Notes: generated by a model from the letters alone, not told the origin. 31,127 bases of DNA from Helicobacter sp. (GCA_029264655.1 JARHZY010000060.1:1-31127), one strand, 5' to 3'. Shown: positions 7,956 through 16,844, counted from the first letter of the stretch. Made by a program: numbers and translations.

Positions 7956-8390
7956 ATGGAACAAGTAAAGATTCTAAAACAATTGCAAGCTGATGCGTTG
8001 GTATTTTATGTAAAAACACATAATTACCATTGGAATGTAAAAGGTAAAGATTTTCCACAAGTGCATGCTGCGACAGAGGAAATATATAATATTTTTGCTG
8101 AAATTTTTGATGGCTTAGCAGAGCGTATTATTCAGCTTGGCGATGTTCCTTATGTAACATTGCAGGAAGTGCTTAAAAATGCAAAAATTAGAGAAGAAAG
8201 TAAAACAAGTTTTAAATCTAAAGATATTTTGGAATCTGTGCTTGAAGATTATAAATATTTCTTAAAAAACTTCAAAAAGCTTTCAGAAGTAGCTACAAAA
8301 CAAGGTGATACAACGACACAAGGATATGCAGATTCTCAAGTCGCACACTTAGAAAAAGCTATTTGGATGCTTAACGCACAACTTGCATAG
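7956..8390 (+). CDS. napA: Dps-family ferritin-like protein (HP-NAP type)
   Basis: A protein of 144 residues, the same length as H. pylori neutrophil-activating protein. Dps proteins form 12-subunit shells that oxidise and store iron and protect DNA from peroxide. The ferroxidase ligands His25, His37, Asp52 and Glu56 are present at the same positions as in HP-NAP, in the segments HNYHWNVKG, FPQVHAATEE and EIFDGLAERI. The ATG at 7956 is chosen because GAGGTG lies just upstream and the N-terminus MEQVKILKQLQAD matches the family; an upstream extension is spurious. Regulation by Fur or PerR is common for these genes, but no operator was identified. Confidence 0.96.
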   Translation: MEQVKILKQLQADALVFYVKTHNYHWNVKGKDFPQVHAATEEIYNIFAEIFDGLAERIIQLGDVPYVTLQEVLKNAKIREESKTSFKSKDILESVLEDYKYFLKNFKKLSEVATKQGDTTTQGYADSQVAHLEKAIWMLNAQLA

Positions 8391-8401
8391 GCAGGGAATG
8401 T

Positions 8402-8761
8402 GTGTCTTATCCCACAGACAAAAAAGCCCCTATTATACAACATGATATTATAGAGCATACCCCCCCTACAAATGAGTTTGATATGCGGATATCAAACGAT
8501 GAGAAAGAGGGGCTTGTGAATCTTAATATGCCAAAAGAGGGGTTAAGCAAATTCCATTTAATTACAGCATTTTTGGCAATATTTCTCATTATGAGCATGT
8601 TTATCCCAAAGATTTTTATTGCTAATAATATATATTATACAAGCCGTGAAATTTCAAGATTACATGCGGAACAAGAGCTATTGTATGAAGAAAAAATACG
8701 CCTACAACGCGAGATTGAGCTTATTAATAATAAACATTTAATGTTAGAGTTAGGAGTATAA
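8402..8761 (+). CDS. Bitopic membrane protein with short coiled coil (FtsL/DivIC-like topology)
   Basis: A protein of 119 residues: a charged N-terminal part of about 55 residues, one membrane helix (about 57-76, FLAIFLIMSMFIPKIFI) and a short C-terminal heptad-like helix (about 83-115, rich in E, R and L). This layout resembles FtsL/FtsB/DivIC division proteins, but I cannot show homology. The proposed start is GTG 8402, with AGGGA only about 4 bases away. A run of seven C (8460-8466) lies early in the frame. The stop is two bases before gpsA, so the genes are co-transcribed. Confidence 0.65.
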   Translation: MSYPTDKKAPIIQHDIIEHTPPTNEFDMRISNDEKEGLVNLNMPKEGLSKFHLITAFLAIFLIMSMFIPKIFIANNIYYTSREISRLHAEQELLYEEKIRLQREIELINNKHLMLELGV

Positions 8762-8763
8762 TA

Positions 8764-9738
8764 ATGCAAGATATATTTATATTTGGAGGTGGTGCATGGG
8801 GTTTAGCATTAGCCTATGCATTTAGTCAAAAAAATCATGTCTTTGTATTATCTCGCCGTAAATTAGATTTACAACAATATAGTAGCAATGCTCTTCATAA
8901 CCACAAGAAACCATGCCAACTTGATTATAATGAATTTATTACATGCTATGAAAAAGCAACAAACCCACTTTGTGTTATTGCTATTGCAAGTGCATTTTTA
9001 CGCACATTTATACAGCAAGCAAACTTTTTAGAATCTGTCCGCCACAATATGCAAATACTTGTTGCAAGTAAAGGTATTGAGCAAGAAAGTGGTGCATTTG
9101 TCAATCAGATTTTAGCACCATATTTTCAAGAACACAATGTATGCTATCTTGCTGGTCCTAGCTTTGCTAAGGAGGTTATGGCTGGTTTGCCATGTGCACT
9201 TGTGTTGCATTCAAGCAATGAGGAGCTAAGCAAACGATATGCTGCATGTTTCCCCGATTTTATTAAAACTTATGTGCAAAATGATGTTATAGGTGCTGAA
9301 ATTGCGGGAGCTTATAAAAATGTTATTGCAATTGCAGGGGGTATTTGCGATGGATTAGAGCTTGGTAATAATGCAAAGGCTTCATTATTATCGCGTGGTC
9401 TTGTTGAAATGGCACGTTTTGGGGCGTTCTTTGGGGCAAAACAAGAAACATTTTTAGGATTATCAGGGAGTGGTGATTTATTTCTTACTTCAAACTCCAC
9501 CATGTCAAGAAATTATCGTGTAGGTTTTGGACTCGCAAAAAATAAATCTTTAGCACAAATCCTTGATGAATTGGGTGAAGTTGCAGAGGGTGTTTATAGT
9601 GCTAAATCTATCGTCCAAATTAGCAAAAAACACAATCTTTATACCCCAATAGCATTTGAAGTCCAAGCTATTTTAGAAGGTGGTGCAGTGAGTGTTGGAT
9701 TAAAGAATCTATTAGCAAATAAACAGAAAAAATCATGA
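8764..9738 (+). CDS. gpsA: NAD(P)-dependent glycerol-3-phosphate dehydrogenase
   Basis: Cytosolic enzyme that reduces dihydroxyacetone phosphate to sn-glycerol 3-phosphate, the backbone for phospholipids. The nucleotide-binding motif GGGAWGLALA is at residues 8-17. 'AGPSFAKEVMAGLP' follows in the middle. The C-terminal domain has the catalytic Lys region GAYKNVIAIAGGICDGL and then GLSGSGDLFLTSNSTMSRN with the substrate-binding Asn/Arg. The length of 324 residues is typical. It starts two bases after the upstream membrane-protein gene. The stop codon overlaps a 14-base AT palindrome (9729-9742). Confidence 0.96.
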   Translation: MQDIFIFGGGAWGLALAYAFSQKNHVFVLSRRKLDLQQYSSNALHNHKKPCQLDYNEFITCYEKATNPLCVIAIASAFLRTFIQQANFLESVRHNMQILVASKGIEQESGAFVNQILAPYFQEHNVCYLAGPSFAKEVMAGLPCALVLHSSNEELSKRYAACFPDFIKTYVQNDVIGAEIAGAYKNVIAIAGGICDGLELGNNAKASLLSRGLVEMARFGAFFGAKQETFLGLSGSGDLFLTSNSTMSRNYRVGFGLAKNKSLAQILDELGEVAEGVYSAKSIVQISKKHNLYTPIAFEVQAILEGGAVSVGLKNLLANKQKKS

Positions 9739-9956
9739 TTTTAATGTAAAGTATAGTATGTAAAATCCTATTGCTCTCTATTTATATGTTACTCTTTTTC
9801 TCAATTTTTATTGCAAAAACTACTTGCTTATTATATTCAATTGTATATTGACACAATATAATAAAATATATTTTATAGAAAACCACCATTTAATGATACA
9901 TTATTACACATTGTTTATATTTTGTTTCTTATTTGTAACTTTTTTGTATAATTTTG

Positions 9957-9967
9957 TTTTTTTTTTT
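9957..9967 (+). repeat. Homopolymer tract of 11 T upstream of the chemoreceptor
   Basis: Eleven consecutive T abut an extended -10 element (TGTTATAGT, 9967-9975). Tracts of this length next to promoters are known to vary by slippage in Helicobacter (for example sabA). Confidence 0.7.
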
Positions 9968-9975
9968 GTTATAGT
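9967..9975 (+). promoter_or_regulatory. Extended -10 promoter of the chemoreceptor gene
   Basis: TGTTATAGT fits TG-n-TATAAT with one mismatch and would start transcription about 25 bases before the GTG at 10007. A second TATAAT at 9947-9952, on the other side of the T tract, is an alternative. Confidence 0.5.
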
Positions 9976-10006
9976 GAAGATTTATTTCTTTAGAAAGGTG
10001 ATTCTC

Positions 10007-12103
10007 GTGAAATTGTTCTCTCGTTTAAGTATCGGCTCAAAGGTTGCGTGCGTTGTAGCACTGCTTGTTATTATTTGTATTGCCGTATTATCACTTTGCA
10101 TTATTATATCATCAAAAGATACTATTGAAAAACAAAGTCATAGAATCTTACATCAAGCCACACATCGTTATGCGAATCTTTTTAATGGCATAGCCTCACA
10201 AACACTTGATACATTACTTGTCAGTGCCACAACCATTAATGCACAAGTTATGCGTAATGAAGTAAATATTGAAGATTTAAAAGATATTGTTGCTGCTATC
10301 CCAAATAATGTTCATAGCATTACCTATACATATCTTTTTGTGCCAAAATTTACAACAAAAGTAAAAAACACAGAAGATAATGAAGTGCATTTAGAGACAG
10401 GTGAGCTTATGATACTCGCACAACAAAACCAACAAAGAGGACAAAAAGCAGAAATTATACAGCCAGATCCCCTTATAGCACGTTTTCAAACTATACAAGA
10501 TGCTATTACCACCAATAAACCTAGCATTTCCCACCCACATAAAGTTACTTTTCAAAATAAGGATCAGTTTATCCAAGATTTTGCTGTGCCTATACGCGAT
10601 AAAAAAGGCAAGGTTATAGGTGCTTTGGGTTGCTTTATTGATTTTAGTATTATTGGCACACCTTTACTCGATGATGAAGCAAGAGTTTTTGTGAATGACC
10701 AACGTTTTGTAATAGATGAACGAGGTATTATTATCGTCAATCAGAATCCAAAATATATAGGAACAAAGCTTGATGAGCTTGTCCCTACACAGGCAGCTAA
10801 AAATATCGTTATAGCTGCAAAAGAGGGGAAAAGCGGTATTTTTCCTTACCGCACAGCAGCCGGCATACCCGGTGTTGTAGGTATGCGATCAATTGAACCT
10901 ATGCAAGGAAGCGGTATGTATTGGAATGTTATATCATACATTCCTAATCAATCCATCAATGAACCTGTTATAAAACTTTTATGGATTATTGTCATATGCA
11001 GTATTGTTGCTATATTGATTATTATGCTAGGAACTATATATTATTTGCGTTCATCAGTAGCATTACGTATTAAACTTATTTTACAAACACTTGTAGCATG
11101 TTTTCAATATATTAATCATGAGAGTAAGGTTGCACCAAACCTGTTAACAATTAGAGCTCAAGATGAATTAGGAGAGATGGGAAGTAAAATTAACGAAAAT
11201 ATAGAAAAAACCAAAATAGGATTAGAGCAAGATTCTAAAGCAGTAGCACAATCAGTGCAAACTGCAAAAACAATAGAAGCAGGTGATTTAAGTGCAAGGA
11301 TTACAGAAACACCACATAACCCACAATTAAATGAATTAAAAGAAGTATTAAATCATATGTTAGATGATTTAGAAAAGAAAATAGGTAAAGATTTAAATGA
11401 GATTACAAGAGTATTTGATAGCTATACTAAGCTAGACTTTACTACAGAAGTAAAAGATGCAAATGGTAGAGTAGAAGTTGTAACAAATACTTTAGGTGAA
11501 GAAATAAGAAAAATGCTTAATACTTCTTCTTATTTTGCAAAAGAATTAGAATCTAAATCAAAAGAGTTAGAAAATTCTGTGCAAATTCTAACCCAAAGCT
11601 CAAATACCCAAGCAAGCTCACTCCAACAAACAGCAACCGCCATTGAAGAAATTACTTCATCAATGCAAAATGTAAGCAGTAGGACAAGTGAAGTAATAAA
11701 TCAAAGTGAAGATATTAAAAATGTAATAGGCATTATTAGAGATATAGCAGACCAAACAAACCTATTAGCACTTAATGCAGCAATAGAAGCAGCAAGAGCA
11801 GGAGAGCATGGCAGAGGCTTTGCAGTAGTTGCAGATGAAGTAAGAAAACTAGCAGAAAGAACTCAAAAGAGTTTAGGAGAAATAGAGGCAAATACAAATA
11901 TATTAGTGCAAAGTATCAATGATATGGCAGAATCCATAAAAGAGCAAGCACAAGGTATCGGGCAAATAAATGAAGCGGTATCACAATTAGAAGCTGCTAC
12001 ACACGAAAATGTAGAGATTGCAAACCATTCGCAAGAAATAAGTATTACGGTAGATTCTATTGCAGCAAAAATATTAGATGACGTGAATCAAAAGAAATTC
12101 TAA
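10007..12103 (+). CDS. Methyl-accepting chemotaxis protein with periplasmic Cache-type sensor
   Basis: A transmembrane chemoreceptor of 698 residues that signals through CheW and CheA. Order: a membrane helix near residues 12-36, a periplasmic Cache-like sensor to about 320, a second helix near 322-346, a HAMP-like region, and a long signalling coiled coil. The tip has DQTNLLALNAAIEAARAGE followed by GRGFAVVADEVRKLAERT near residues 580-620. The GTG at 10007 is chosen over an upstream in-frame ATG because GAAAGGTG precedes it and the protein then starts KLFSRLSIGSK, a typical basic start before a membrane helix. The ligand cannot be read from sequence. The C-terminal half looks smoother in codon use than the sensor half. 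Confidence 0.93.
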   Translation: MKLFSRLSIGSKVACVVALLVIICIAVLSLCIIISSKDTIEKQSHRILHQATHRYANLFNGIASQTLDTLLVSATTINAQVMRNEVNIEDLKDIVAAIPNNVHSITYTYLFVPKFTTKVKNTEDNEVHLETGELMILAQQNQQRGQKAEIIQPDPLIARFQTIQDAITTNKPSISHPHKVTFQNKDQFIQDFAVPIRDKKGKVIGALGCFIDFSIIGTPLLDDEARVFVNDQRFVIDERGIIIVNQNPKYIGTKLDELVPTQAAKNIVIAAKEGKSGIFPYRTAAGIPGVVGMRSIEPMQGSGMYWNVISYIPNQSINEPVIKLLWIIVICSIVAILIIMLGTIYYLRSSVALRIKLILQTLVACFQYINHESKVAPNLLTIRAQDELGEMGSKINENIEKTKIGLEQDSKAVAQSVQTAKTIEAGDLSARITETPHNPQLNELKEVLNHMLDDLEKKIGKDLNEITRVFDSYTKLDFTTEVKDANGRVEVVTNTLGEEIRKMLNTSSYFAKELESKSKELENSVQILTQSSNTQASSLQQTATAIEEITSSMQNVSSRTSEVINQSEDIKNVIGIIRDIADQTNLLALNAAIEAARAGEHGRGFAVVADEVRKLAERTQKSLGEIEANTNILVQSINDMAESIKEQAQGIGQINEAVSQLEAATHENVEIANHSQEISITVDSIAAKILDDVNQKKF

Positions 12104-12662
12104 GTATCTTACCAAATTATTAGATTTCATGCCAAATGATTTAGTGCATGGAATCCTACAATATAAAGCTTCTTGTTATTATCTTTGGCATTTTCTATTG
12201 CACCTTATATTACATAATTACACAATTCTATAATCTCTACACAATATATAAAAACTAGATTCTAATTATGCAGTAGCACAGAAATTAAAGCATAATATTG
12301 AAATGGAGAAAGTTTTTTATATGCAATATAAAGGCTTACTAGGGATTATAGGCAACATATGAAGATAATGTAGCCTTAAAATACTATACTATAAAGTTAC
12401 AAAAAAGTTTTATTGTAAATATATACAAGTTTCTAAATCTTTAATTAATTAAACAAATAAAAAAGTTTATAAAAGCTAAATAGATTGGATTATAAATTTC
12501 AATATGAGTAAATTACAAAACAGACTTTGATATTTTTCTCACTATAGCAAATCTTTAAAACTCAATATAAAAATATTTTTAGCTAAAGTCTCTAAAACTA
12601 TAGAATCTAATTTGTTATTACCTATGTTATTTAGATAGAGTGTTTATCGCATATTATGTGGA
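12104..12662. other. Gene-free stretch between convergent chemoreceptor and bpt genes
   Basis: About 560 AT-rich bases between genes facing each other. It contains a hairpin at 12123-12155. Short open stretches occur, but none has a ribosome site or a recognisable product. Confidence 0.5.
12123..12155. terminator. Hairpin after the chemoreceptor gene
   Basis: GATTTCATGC (12123-12132) pairs with GCATGGAATC (12146-12155) apart from one T:G position, with a 13-base loop, 19 bases past the stop codon. No T run follows. It may be a Rho-type or bidirectional terminator. Confidence 0.4.
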
Positions 12663-13388
12663 TTAATCATATTTTTTCCAATAAGTCCTATCAAAAAAAT
12701 CCGCTTCATTAAGCAATGCTTCAAATGGGCGGTATCGCTCTTTATAACCCATAGATTTGTGGTTTTTAATCCAATATCCCGGATAAAAATATTTGAGATT
12801 GAGCTTTTTTGCAAGATTAAGCAATAATACAATATTGAGCGTTCCTAGACTTAATTTCTCATAGTCATGATCATAGAAAAAATAATTTGCACTCATCGAA
12901 TCAAGGACAATATCAAAATAGCTTACACCAATCAAACGTCCATCACGATATAAGCACATTTCATAACCAAAATACTCACTCCCAGCAACAAAGGAATTGG
13001 TATAACGTGCCATATCGATATTATTCATACTCCAATTTTTTTTACGCATCATTCTTGTATGGTATTTAACATAAAGACATACGCGTGCATCATTTGTGAG
13101 CGGTCGCCGTATTTGGATAAGAGTATCACTATTTTTTTTCATAACGCGTTTCATATTAGCACTAATTTGAAACTCATTAACAAGTTGGCGTATAGTGATA
13201 CATTCTTTACAATTTGGACATTTTGGCACAAAAAAATATTCACCAAAACGACGATACCCACGCTCAAGCAAACCTTGATAAAAATAGGGTGTGCAATCCT
13301 TAATGCCTAAATAGCGAAATTGACTTTCTTTGTTTTCAAAATAAGAACAAGGATGCACTTCTGAAAAAAAATCAAAATATTCCATCAT
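12663..13388 (-). CDS. bpt: Aspartate/glutamate leucyltransferase (ATE/Bpt family)
   Basis: Aminoacyl-tRNA-protein transferase that adds Leu to N-terminal Asp or Glu, marking proteins for ClpS/ClpAP by the N-end rule. The N-terminal domain has Cys14 in 'HPCSYF' and the cluster CPNCKEC (57-63), followed by ITIRQLV. The C-terminal GNAT-like domain includes 'RLIGVSYFDIVLDSMSANYFFYDHD' split over residues about 150-175, then 'LGTLNIVLLLNLAKKLNLKYFYPGYWI'. The length of 241 residues is usual for the bacterial enzyme. It is the last gene of the minus-strand operon, 6 bases after yhhQ. The start has two adjacent ATG codons and a weak ribosome site. Confidence 0.88.
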   Translation of the reverse strand: MMEYFDFFSEVHPCSYFENKESQFRYLGIKDCTPYFYQGLLERGYRRFGEYFFVPKCPNCKECITIRQLVNEFQISANMKRVMKKNSDTLIQIRRPLTNDARVCLYVKYHTRMMRKKNWSMNNIDMARYTNSFVAGSEYFGYEMCLYRDGRLIGVSYFDIVLDSMSANYFFYDHDYEKLSLGTLNIVLLLNLAKKLNLKYFYPGYWIKNHKSMGYKERYRPFEALLNEADFFDRTYWKKYD

Positions 13389-13394
13389 GCACCG

Positions 13395-14039
13395 CTATTT
13401 ATGAAAACATTGCAAATGTTTATAGGTTTTGATTGCAAGTAAATAAAAAACAGGAATATCCAAGAGACCAATAAGGGATTTAATTCCATAATCAAATAGA
13501 AATGCCATAAAAACATCATAATAAGACCAAATCCCAAGAAATGCAATATGAAAAAAGATAAAAGTATCGATACATTGTGCTATACAGGCACTAACTCCAT
13601 TACGCAACCACCAAAGACTAGGAAACTTTGTTTTAAGTCTATAAAATATAACGACATCTAGGAATTGTGCAATAAAAAAAGCACTAACGCTTGCAATAGC
13701 TATGCGTATACCCGTAATATATGATTCATGCCCAATAAAGGCAATAGCACAAGAAGGCAAAAAAGCAAGTAAAAGCCCATAACGCAATGCCCTTAAAACA
13801 TCTTTTCTGCCATGTTTTTCGCTTAAAACATCCATAATTAAAAAGGAAAGTGGGTAGGTTAATGCTCCATAAGTAACAAAAGAAAAATTTAATGTAATAT
13901 CTAGTAATGGAATATGCACATTGCCAACCCTAAAGCTAACAAGATAATTAGACGCCACAATAACACAAGTAAATAATAATACTGCAATTCCAAATGTTTT
14001 ATTGCTTATTTTACTTTCAGCTGGTGGTGTGTAACTCAT
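13395..14039 (-). CDS. yhhQ: Queuosine precursor transporter, YhhQ/VUT family
   Basis: A polytopic protein of 214 residues with about six membrane helices. The segment 'TYPLSFLIMDVLSEKHGRK' near residues 60-78 matches the family motif (F..D...E.yGrk.a), and 'WWLRNGVSACIAQCIDTFIF' matches the second conserved region with the Asp in a helix. Family members import 7-cyano-7-deazaguanine or 7-aminomethyl-7-deazaguanine for queuosine in tRNA. The ATG overlaps the stop of the upstream gene by four bases, so translation is coupled. The exact substrate in this organism is not shown by sequence. Confidence 0.88.
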   Translation of the reverse strand: MSYTPPAESKISNKTFGIAVLLFTCVIVASNYLVSFRVGNVHIPLLDITLNFSFVTYGALTYPLSFLIMDVLSEKHGRKDVLRALRYGLLLAFLPSCAIAFIGHESYITGIRIAIASVSAFFIAQFLDVVIFYRLKTKFPSLWWLRNGVSACIAQCIDTFIFFHIAFLGIWSYYDVFMAFLFDYGIKSLIGLLDIPVFYLLAIKTYKHLQCFHK

Positions 14040-14560
14040 GCAATTTCTCCTTTATGGAGTTCAGAAAGTTTTAGCACAAATTCAACTTCACTCTTTGTAA
14101 TACGCAATTCTTTAGAGATTGCATCTATGGTGTAACCATTCTTAAAGAGATCAAGAATTTGCTTTTCATTGCGTTGTTGCGATGGGGCATTAAAGTGTCC
14201 TAAACTACGCAATCTCTCCTCAAGCACCAGAATCTTGTCTTCAAAATAATCTCTATCGCTTTGCAAGCCATGTTGCAATGAAAGTATATCTGCTTTTAAG
14301 TCCGCCATTACTTTAAAGGTTTCTGTATTTGGCTTTGTATCTTGTGTGCGTTTGTCGTTCTCCATAATCCATTTTTGAATCTTATAAATTTCTTTATGCA
14401 CATCTTCTATAGATGCTTCTAAGTGCATGATTTTTTTTGCACTTTCTTTTTCTTTTAATGTAATATAAAGTAATACGATGATTATCATAAGGATAAATAA
14501 TACCGCAATAATGACACTCATCATTTCATAACTAAGATTCATCATACTTGTAATATTCAT
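14036..14560 (-). CDS. Membrane-anchored coiled-coil protein with C-terminal helix-turn-helix-like segment
   Basis: A protein of 174 residues of unknown function. One membrane helix lies near residues 14-34. It is followed by a long charged coiled coil (about 36-120, rich in E, K and L) and a C-terminal segment near 130-165. That segment has 'QILDLFKNGYTIDAISKEL' followed by RITKSEVEFVL, the pattern of a small helix-turn-helix of the kind also seen at the end of SwrB/DUF6115-type proteins. ATAAAAGGAG precedes the start. It overlaps yhhQ by four bases. A scaffold or flagellum-related role is possible by analogy only. Confidence 0.7.
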   Translation of the reverse strand: MNITSMMNLSYEMMSVIIAVLFILMIIIVLLYITLKEKESAKKIMHLEASIEDVHKEIYKIQKWIMENDKRTQDTKPNTETFKVMADLKADILSLQHGLQSDRDYFEDKILVLEERLRSLGHFNAPSQQRNEKQILDLFKNGYTIDAISKELRITKSEVEFVLKLSELHKGEIA

Positions 14561-14578
14561 ATTTCTCCTTTTATAAGG

Positions 14579-15118
14579 TTATAGATTCTGCGTTTTGCGG
14601 GCTTTAAGCATTTCTCTTTCAACGCTTACAATATAGCTATCATAATCTTTTAAATCGCGTTCTGCCATCTTTTGTATCTGTAAAATCCCCTCTCCTTTTG
14701 CAACTGCAAATAATGGCACACAACGTACAGGAAATACAGGGAGAAAAAGGCGGACATAATATTGCGTTTCTAATTTGAGTTGGAGTGAATCTAAAAGTAT
14801 TACCCCATGTCCTAGCTGTGTAGTATGCGTGCTATGATGTAATGGAATATATTGGACTGCAGAACCAGCAATGAGATTCTCAATATGTTCTAACTTTTTA
14901 TAAATATGCACAAGCATTTCACCAAGTATAGCGGTGCTACCACCACATTTACAATCACTGCTTTTTGCTTTTAGTGAAGAGAGCCATTTATCAATAGAAT
15001 TGTTATGTAATTGCGTAATTGCATTGTATTCTTGAGTAGCGTCTAGCTCTATAGAATCATCAAGAGCTTGCAGCTCTATCTGCAGGTGAGCATCTACCAA
15101 ACGCGTTTCTAAATCCAT
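14579..15118 (-). CDS. Uncharacterised protein, possibly with a PilZ-like C-terminal barrel
   Basis: A protein of 179 residues without signal peptide or membrane helix. The N-terminal half is helical and carries a CKCGG cluster near residue 57. The C-terminal half has strand-rich 'GHGVILLDSLQLKLETQYYV' and ends in a helix with 'YDSYIVSVEREMLKAR'. The strand pattern followed by an I..YI...ER helix recalls PilZ domains, but the RxxxR motif for cyclic-di-GMP is not evident, so I do not claim binding. The start is one base after the mqnP stop, so it is part of that operon. Confidence 0.7.
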   Translation of the reverse strand: MDLETRLVDAHLQIELQALDDSIELDATQEYNAITQLHNNSIDKWLSSLKAKSSDCKCGGSTAILGEMLVHIYKKLEHIENLIAGSAVQYIPLHHSTHTTQLGHGVILLDSLQLKLETQYYVRLFLPVFPVRCVPLFAVAKGEGILQIQKMAERDLKDYDSYIVSVEREMLKARKTQNL

Positions 15119-15119
15119 A

Positions 15120-15998
15120 TTAAAACCTCACTATACTATCTAAAATAATAAAAAATAAAAAAACAAAGCCTAAATATCCATTAGTCGTAAAAAATGCACG
15201 CGGAATATTGCAAAAATCTTTATGCACTATCATATGTTCATAGAAAAGCATACATGCCGACAAAATAAGCCCAATAATAGCAAGATGATATGTTGTGCTA
15301 AAGCGTAAGAATAAAGCCCAAAAAAATACAGCAAAAACATGAAATATGCGTGCAATTTGTAGTGCATTTTCAGCACCAAAACGTGCAGGGATAGAATAGA
15401 GATTATGTTGTCTGTCATATTCAATATCTTGTAAAGAATATAAGATATCAAACCCAGCTACCCAAAAAAGCACCCCAAGACTAAGGAAAATAGTCCATAA
15501 ATGCACAGCCCCACTAACTGCAATATCCCCAGCTATAGGGGCTAATCCAAGAGATAAACCAAGCACTAAATGTGCAAAATATGAAAATCTTTTCATGATG
15601 CTATATACACCAAGTATTACTAAAAATGGTATAGAAAGCTTAAATGCCAAGTCGTTTATAAAATAACTAACACAAACAAATAATAATGCATTGGCTATGC
15701 AAAATAACAATAAAGCTAGAAGACTTAACCGCCCATCAACACTTGGACGATTTTTTGTGCGTTCATTCTTAGAATCTATATCTCTATCGCAAAATCTATT
15801 AAATGCCATAGCAAAATTACGCGCACTTACTAATGCAACCGCACAAAGTAAAAGTGTTTTAAAACCAAAAAAACCATTATTATGAAAAGCATTTGAGGAA
15901 ACAATCATGGAAATTATAATAAAACTAGCACTAAAAATGGTATGTTCAAACATAACTAATTCACTTAATGTTTGTAATTGCTTTTTTAATTTTTCCAT
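15120..15998 (-). CDS. mqnP: UbiA-family polyprenyltransferase, probably MqnP of menaquinone synthesis
   Basis: Integral membrane prenyltransferase with about eight or nine helices. The first Asp-rich motif is NRFCDRDIDSKNERTKNRP and the second is DILYSLQDIEYDRQHN, both typical for binding polyprenyl diphosphate through Mg2+. Epsilonproteobacteria make menaquinone by the futalosine pathway, so the likely role is MqnP; older annotations call it ubiA. I chose ATG 15998 over the GTG at 16004 because GAAAG lies 7 bases before the ATG but only one base before the GTG. It is the first gene of a five-gene minus-strand operon. Confidence 0.9.
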   Translation of the reverse strand: MEKLKKQLQTLSELVMFEHTIFSASFIIISMIVSSNAFHNNGFFGFKTLLLCAVALVSARNFAMAFNRFCDRDIDSKNERTKNRPSVDGRLSLLALLLFCIANALLFVCVSYFINDLAFKLSIPFLVILGVYSIMKRFSYFAHLVLGLSLGLAPIAGDIAVSGAVHLWTIFLSLGVLFWVAGFDILYSLQDIEYDRQHNLYSIPARFGAENALQIARIFHVFAVFFWALFLRFSTTYHLAIIGLILSACMLFYEHMIVHKDFCNIPRAFFTTNGYLGFVFLFFIILDSIVRF

Positions 15999-16844
15999 AA
16001 CCACACTTTCGTAAATACAAATTTAGTCAATATATTTAATTATGTATGACTCACTTTCAAGCATAATAATATTGCCTTAATTTAAATCTTTTACTATAAC
16101 TTAAAATTGCTGAAAAATCAATAATACAACATGTTTTTTATGTATCTACGACAAAATAACATACAAATTTTTATTAGTGCATGTATGGCTGTATTTGAAT
16201 CTTTATAATTTTTTTGCGTAAAAGCATCCATATTGTTCAACATTTTTCTTCAAAAAATGAAGTGAATATGTGTTGATTAATGATTAAGTCTTTTGCAATA
16301 TATGCTCTATAAATTCGTTATTTAAGTGTTTATGTTATGCTATTGACAAGATATTGCATGATTCTACGCCACATAGCCACATATTAAGGAATTTTAACAA
16401 CTCCTTGCAATCCTTCATTTTTTGTCATTAAATTACAACTAAAGTTAATATGAGATAATAGTAAATAATAATTTTGTTATGCATTAATACTTACAACATA
16501 CACTACCAAACTAAAAGTATTGACCAACTTATCAAGAAAATAACAAAATTTTTGGTTGCAATTTTATAAATTAGATTCTTATATCTACCCCTTTCATTTG
16601 GCTTTTATGAGGAGTGTTTTTGTGATAGGATAATATCATATAAATGCTTTTATAATGGTTTAATGTTTAGAGATTGTTTGATTGCTTTGTTTATTTTGAT
16701 TTATTATTATTTTGTTAATCCGATATAATATCTTTTTACAATGTAATTTTTATAATTTTATAGATTTTTAGTATTATAGAATGTGAAAAATAAAAACATA
16801 ATAGTATTGGGTTTGTAAAAGTTTGCTATATTTTAAGCTTTGTA
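15999..16844. other. Long gene-free stretch between divergent mqnP and fur
   Basis: About 850 AT-rich bases between genes pointing away from each other. Short frames exist, but none has a ribosome site and a plausible product together. A small hairpin CTTCA/TGAAG sits near 16248-16262. I found no convincing Fur box, tRNA or small RNA. It may hold promoters for both sides and possibly an unrecognised RNA. Confidence 0.5.

Noticed and set aside
9729..9742. 14-base perfect palindrome over the gpsA stop codon as a terminator
   Set aside because: It has no loop bases and no T run, and AT palindromes of this size arise easily in this composition.
9824..10006. N-terminal extension of the chemoreceptor frame from 9824 or the ATG near 9893
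   Set aside because: It reads as extremely Phe/Tyr-rich text across the 11-T tract and promoter; GTG 10007 has a good ribosome site and a typical receptor N-terminus.
12301..12377. AAGGCT/AGCCTT inverted repeat with a 19-codon frame after the chemoreceptor
   Set aside because: Six-base arms 35 bases apart and a tiny frame are not significant in this DNA.
15999..16844. Short frames and a small CTTCA/TGAAG hairpin between mqnP and fur
   Set aside because: No frame has a ribosome site together with a plausible product, and the five-pair stem is within chance expectation.
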